A DNA stretch of 64,000 nt, taken from positions 2,501-66,500 of the forward strand of contig JAWQEG010003706.1 in NCBI GenBank assembly GCA_033782935.1, written 5' to 3'. Numbering within the stretch: position 1 is the stretch's first letter; every line of letters starts with the position of its first letter. This document shows, one piece after another, positions 58,947-64,000 of this stretch. The notes below the pieces were generated by a model, which was not told the DNA's origin, made no database searches, and was given only the letters and a program-made list of their open reading frames with translations. This DNA comes from Petrolisthes cinctipes (Eukaryota; Arthropoda; Malacostraca; Decapoda; Porcellanidae). A program made the position numbers and the translations under genes.

Positions 58947-59107
58947 TTAAGGGAGAAGTTCAGTGTTGATAAATCTGGAGCAACTGATTCCTCTAAACTA
59001 TTCCAAGCAACAGGCCACCATTACTCTTGTTAATCTAGCCTTGTTTTCTAGCATACATTGGAGGAATCAAGGTGCTCTAATGTACCAAAAGTTGAATACC
59101 CCTTTAA
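58947..59107. mobile_element. Palindromic MITE, copy N (full length)
   Basis: It is 161 bp from TTAA to TTAA. Left arm CAACTGATTCCTCTAAACTA; right arm TAGCATACATTGGAGGAATC then AAGG. It shares CAGTGTTGATAAATCTGGA with copy J apart from one base. Confidence 0.9.
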
Positions 59108-59504
59108 CTCTATATTCTGTGTATATAAACGCTAATACAATGCAATGTTTAGGTTTTAGTAAGGAGAGAGAATATCCATGTCATTTTTTCGTATACATTT
59201 CCCTGGGTTGTCGTCGTTCTACTTTATTCACTACCTCATTATGATCGTCTTACTGCACTTAGTTTATTCCACTTTATCCACTTCTACTCCATCCCTTCTT
59301 TCCCAAGTGAATATATGACTGTAAACCTATGGATGTGAACCTATTGTTTATAGTTAGAAGCCGTTTATATGTTATAATATTCTTACTTAATTAAATCTTA
59401 AACGGATCACTATTTTATTGTGGACGTTTGAGAGTTTGTGTGGCTCTCCAAACACTGCAACAAAACAATTAATTAAACTAGTCTAGTCGTATATTATTTA
59501 TTTT
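59108..59504. other. Intergenic, no supportable gene
   Basis: Nothing recognisable. Confidence 0.5.
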
Positions 59505-59585
59505 CTTACATACGGTAGTTGGAGGAATCAGAATCCAATTCGCTCAAGACATATGTTCCACTTACGGTTTGAGGTGTATGCTTGC
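59505..59585. mobile_element. Palindromic MITE, copy O (right-arm fragment)
   Basis: GGTAGTTGGAGGAATCAGAA with TCCAATTCGCTCAAG matches the right arm of the family. No left arm is seen. Confidence 0.5.
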
Positions 59586-62500
59586 AGTCGCCGTCTACCT
59601 GTTACTGATGGACTTCATGTTACTGGCCCACTAATCTCTACTATTGGGCTTCTTATTACAGCTGACGACAGGAGGCCGGTTTGGGTACCTTGTCAAACCT
59701 CTATTCTGTAAACTTGTAGTCCAGATTTAAAGATATATTTAAGGGTCCTTTTACATATTCTTCCGCAGGAGGAAAACTTTTTTGAGAGTGGTTTCGGCCG
59801 GCTTGTCATTTTAGCCCAACATCCATCAGTTTTGGTGAAGTGAGCTACAGTAGTACATTCTAACACGTGATGGTGTTGGTGTTTGACTCACTTCACGGGT
59901 TTTAAGGCCAGTGTGGTGCCAGTCGATGAGTTGATCCTAATATGGAAGGCAGGAGGCTTTAAGCGTCAGTTCCATTTACTCTGGGTGCAAATTTTTTAAC
60001 TTGTACTCATGAATGTAAATGAAAAAATGTCCAATATAGTGGTGATCTCGTTTTTCGCAGATGAGATACGTTTATAGTTCTGGGTTATATTTTGTTGGGC
60101 TCTTTTTCCGCTTACTTGACACAAATGAAACTAAAGGTAAAGGTAAAGTGACCGACAAAAGCAATGCTATTATCCCTTATCTGGTTTTCTCGATCCACTT
60201 TCCGTCTTCCAACACTTGCCCTTCCTCTCCAAACACGTGCCCTTCCTCTCCATATGCACCAGTTTCCGGCGAAAATTTCAGCTCTAATCATAATGAATGC
60301 AACAAGATCCCTTTTATACTATACATGCAGTTACTAAGAATTTGGGATTATCACTAATTAGTAATTTTTATAACTGATACATTGCAGTGGATGTTGAACT
60401 GAAACAAGTGGTAAAGCGCTTTTACTTATTCCGAACAATAACAGTTTTCCCAGACTGACGAGTACTTTCTGCCGCTGTATGACTAAAATATTTGCAATCC
60501 ATTCACCAACATGCCCCGAAATCAGTTTACGAGCTTTGACCGACAATCTCCGATGAGTTAGTTACCCTATAAAACAGCTTCAGAATGTACAGATAAATAA
60601 TGTCGGTTGGAGGAGCCGAGTTACGGTACCTATGACCTAGTGACTCAGTTGGTGATATCCACTCCAATGATTTTCCAACTACCACAAGGCACTCCATCTC
60701 TCCTTTACCAACCGCTTTAGAACTTGTCTTAAGTTTCATGGGTGTAACCTAGTGAATAGAAATTAGTCATATATATATATATATTATATATATATAAACC
60801 TCGACAAGGCTCGATTTGGATGCATGCATTGAAAATTGACATAATATCTCTTCATCACTAGGCCTTGAAACCTTCCCCAGCCACACTCCCTCACCAACCC
60901 ACTTGTGGTAGGCTTTGGGTGATGGTGGTTTGGGGATATGACGGTGTGGTGTACATCACAACTTTACGTTGTTGAACTTGTGTAGAACTAGAGAGAAAGT
61001 TCCATATGATATCAAGATATCTGAACCGATTGCATGGTTTCCTTTATAATGTGAAAAGTACCTGTGATATTTTATTCCACTTCGGTAAAGTTCCACATGC
61101 TGGGTGAAGAAAGAGTGTTCATAAGTGTACCATAGGATATGCAGCAGCAAACTATTACCCTTGATCCTCCTATGGTACCAACAGTTCGAGTCATGACGAG
61201 TTTACAATTTACCAAGAATTTTGTCTCATTTGTTCTCTTCTTTGCACACACTGCTGTCGTACCCGCGGCCTGTGTTCTAGGCCATCTGTGAACGCGGGTT
61301 GGTGCTCGTGGACAGACTCAGGCATTATCCTGGATTCAATCATGTCGCTCTCTCGCAAATCTATACTTCATTCCCAAGTCGATTTATGTCGATATAAGAT
61401 TACTAAAGCTTCAGTAGCGCAGACACATGATAGACATATGTAGACACGCACTGACCACACACATATATATACACACACATGGGTGGTAATATGTTAAGGC
61501 ATCATTAACAATCAATACTGAATATATATTAATGTGTTTGATATATGGCTCACCATAAGAAAGATCTGTTTAAGAAATATGACTATACACATGTTTATAG
61601 AGTTTGAGAGAGAGAGAGAGAAAAAAAAAGAGAATAGCAGCAATACTTCACTGTTAATTCTGCATGTATAAAAGTAGGTATAAATACAAGTTATATACAA
61701 CAATAACAGGGAATCCCTAACAGGAAGCTCCTATATTTCATTAGCAACCAACACAGAACTGCTGTGTAACCACTGAGGCACAAGCTACAAACCTACGACT
61801 CTTTGTAAAATGTAGCACGAGGGAATAAGCAGAAGTACAGTTGAGCAAGTAGAAAGTGCAAGAAAAATTTGGCTGTATATTTCAACATCTGGTAGTTCTT
61901 TGTAGTATAATCCCTCGTATATTTATGAATGAATAACTGAGAATTCAAAGCCAATGTAAGGTGGAACGTGATTGGCTGAACTTTGAGTGGTAGTGAAGAT
62001 GTGGCCATATACATTCATATTTTTCTTCCACTTCCTACTTGCTCAACTGTACCATGTATGTGAGGCTGAGAACACCCCTATTACAAGTCAGGTATGCATA
62101 CATTATTCACTGCAAAGCGAGCAGTTACTATAATGAATTGTAGCATCATCTGTAATTCTCTGGGACTTTGCTTGTTAGATTATATAACTTGGAGCATTTC
62201 GGATATACAAAAAGATTTCAGATTAATTTACAGTTGTTAAAATATGAACTGTACGTGTACACATTTTAGCCAAAATATATTATTAGCATTAATGAACAAA
62301 CATTTGAACACTTTTCTGTGATAACTGTATTCTTTTTATTCCTTACCAAACTGCATACGATATACAGTAAAAAAAAGCTCGTGAGATACTATAAGTTTAG
62401 CAAAAAATTAGATGAATGATTACTGAAAATGTCTGCATAATAGAGTCAAATAGAGAGAGGAGAAAAGAACAGTCACCGAAGAGTATTGAAGCCATTGAAG

Positions 62501-63564
62501 AACATTGTGAAAACTATCCACTGGGAGCTTACCACTGCTGTATATTACAACCGAATGAGCGAGGAAGCAACAGCCAGTGAACATGCGAGATGATAAGAAA
62601 AGAAGACTCCTAGAGAGAGACACGCTGCAGATATAATAAGGTGGAGGTAGAATGGGACAAGTCACAGGCATAATCAGCAGCCACACAATAGAAACTCACT
62701 GGGCAAAAACCTCAGTGCTGTCCCTCTAGTCGTGCCGCCCGAATCAAGTCTCCGATCTTATCTGGACTGATATATCTGCAGGAGGGCGGAGACAACTTTC
62801 CCTCCTGCATTAACCCCAAAGTATCGCATGTTACAGGGATTACTGCACTGCCTTAATTCTCTTACCAGTGCGTCGATAACCATTGTGCTTTTCCTTTAAT
62901 TTCACTACAAAATCTGACATCATCTATCGTGAATAAACCAGACATGACATAATATGCTTCGTAAATTAATCAATAACTGACCGTATCTGATGACCTATAA
63001 TAACATACCTGAACCTGGCCAAAACTGACCTTGTCATTGATGAGATACGATGAGGTAGGTCAGTATAAGTTAAGCTAAATGTATAACCAACCTGACTTGA
63101 CTTAAACAGAAATATACCGACGTGCAGTAAGTGTTATAGTTGTGTCTGTTGTGGGATATGCAATGCACCTTGAGAGACTTGGAGATCAATACCCACGTGT
63201 CTACTAAAGTGAGGTGCGGCGTCTCGTTGTCTCTAATCTGCTGGGAAAATCAATTGCTTGGCTTCTGACATCCTTGGGCAATGCTTTTATGGAAATTCGT
63301 GTACGTGTTTTTATTGTTTGATAATTTCATAACAATTTTCCCAATGAGATCTCTTCCCCATATTCACCATCTCTTGCCTCGTATATTTTCTGTTAGAATT
63401 TTGATAATTTCATGATATCTCATTTCCCTCATATGACAAATGTGAAGGAGGCAAGTGCAAGCAGTCAGATGTAGGCTAAGAGAATATGAGTTGGGTGCAA
63501 GGGGCTTTGGCATCAAGAGGACATTTATGAAGGAGACAAGTGTGCGGGAACCAGGTGTGGAGGG
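59586..63564. other. Intergenic; (AT)n at about 60768-60796 and short (GA)n at about 61608-61620
   Basis: No exon, tRNA or recognised repeat. Frames up to 98 codons (60061-60357) have no domain. Confidence 0.5.
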
Positions 63565-63860
63565 GATAGGTATGGGGGATAGGAGTATGGGAACAGATGT
63601 ATGGGAACAGGTGTGTGAGTAACAGGAGTGAGGGAACAGGTGTGTGAGTAACAGGAGTGAGGGAACAGGTGTATGGAACAGGTGTGTGAGTAACAGGAGT
63701 GAGGGAACAGGTGTGTGAGTAACAGGAGTGAGGGAAGAGGTGTATGGGAACAGGTGTGTGAGTAACAAGAGTGAGGGAACAGGTGTGTGAGTAACAGGAG
63801 TGAAGGAACAGGTGTGTGAGTAACAGGAGTGAGGGAACAGGTGTGGGGAGAGAAATAGGA
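63565..63860. repeat. 29-bp minisatellite, about 8-9 units
   Basis: GGGAACAGGTGTGTGAGTAA with CAGGAGTGA repeats with small deletions. Because 29 is not a multiple of three, each frame runs through the three phases; the two long minus-strand frames are artefacts. The last 140 bases of the window contain loosely related GGTGTGAG phrases and no gene. Confidence 0.94.
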
Positions 63861-64000
63861 ATGAGGGGGACAGGTGTGAGACGGGATAGGTGTGAATAAG
63901 AGAGGCTGAAAGACAGAACTATAAGAGTGGAAGGGCACGTGTACAGAGGAGATAATTTCAGACATGTGTATGGGGACAGATGCGAAGTGGCATAGTCTGA

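Overview
The window looks like nuclear DNA from an arthropod, most likely a decapod crustacean. The evidence is one compact intronless atonal-type proneural bHLH gene, a CR1-clade LINE, AT-rich intergenic DNA and an extreme load of microsatellites and minisatellites. The species cannot be named from the sequence alone. There are no bacterial operons, CRISPR arrays or rRNA genes, and no convincing tRNA gene. Most long open frames are translations of simple repeats and are not reported as genes.

Layout: positions 1 to about 3535 hold a CR1-like non-LTR retrotransposon on the minus strand. It has a 5' UTR, an intact ORF1 (zinc-binding cysteines, coiled coil, Lys/Glu-rich linker, SGNH esterase) and an intact ORF2 (AP endonuclease, then the N-terminal half of the reverse transcriptase) that runs off the left edge. 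ORF2 has no usable AUG ahead of its endonuclease. The two frames overlap at a canonical -1 slippery heptamer followed by an 8-bp hairpin, so ORF2 is plausibly made by programmed -1 ribosomal frameshifting. Positions 3.7-4.6 kb are compound microsatellites. From 4.6 to 16.1 kb there is intergenic DNA with two palindromic MITEs, a severely truncated retroposon tail with a target-site duplication, and large minisatellites.

Positions 16.2-17.03 kb hold the only convincing cellular gene: a GC-rich promoter with GC boxes, an E-box, TGACGT motifs, a TATA box and an initiator, then a 193-codon atonal-family ORF. A probable 3' UTR follows, with two K-box-like motifs. From 17 to 64 kb I find no other supportable gene. 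That stretch is a mosaic of old mobile elements and tandem repeats.

Two non-autonomous DNA transposon families stand out. One is an almost fully self-complementary element of about 135-165 bp with TTAA at its ends, seen in about 15 full, half or decayed copies. The other is a pair of about 175-bp elements at 24.3 and 46.7 kb with similar TIRs and TA at the ends. A roughly 195-bp SINE-like retroposon with a perfect 13-bp target-site duplication lies at 57.8-58.0 kb and shares its 3' tail with the truncated copy at 5.6 kb. Other notable structures are a homopurine tract of about 740 bp at 31.8-32.5 kb, a purine-to-pyrimidine switch at 28.4-30.2 kb, and a 20-bp minisatellite in which almost every unit carries a consensus splice donor.
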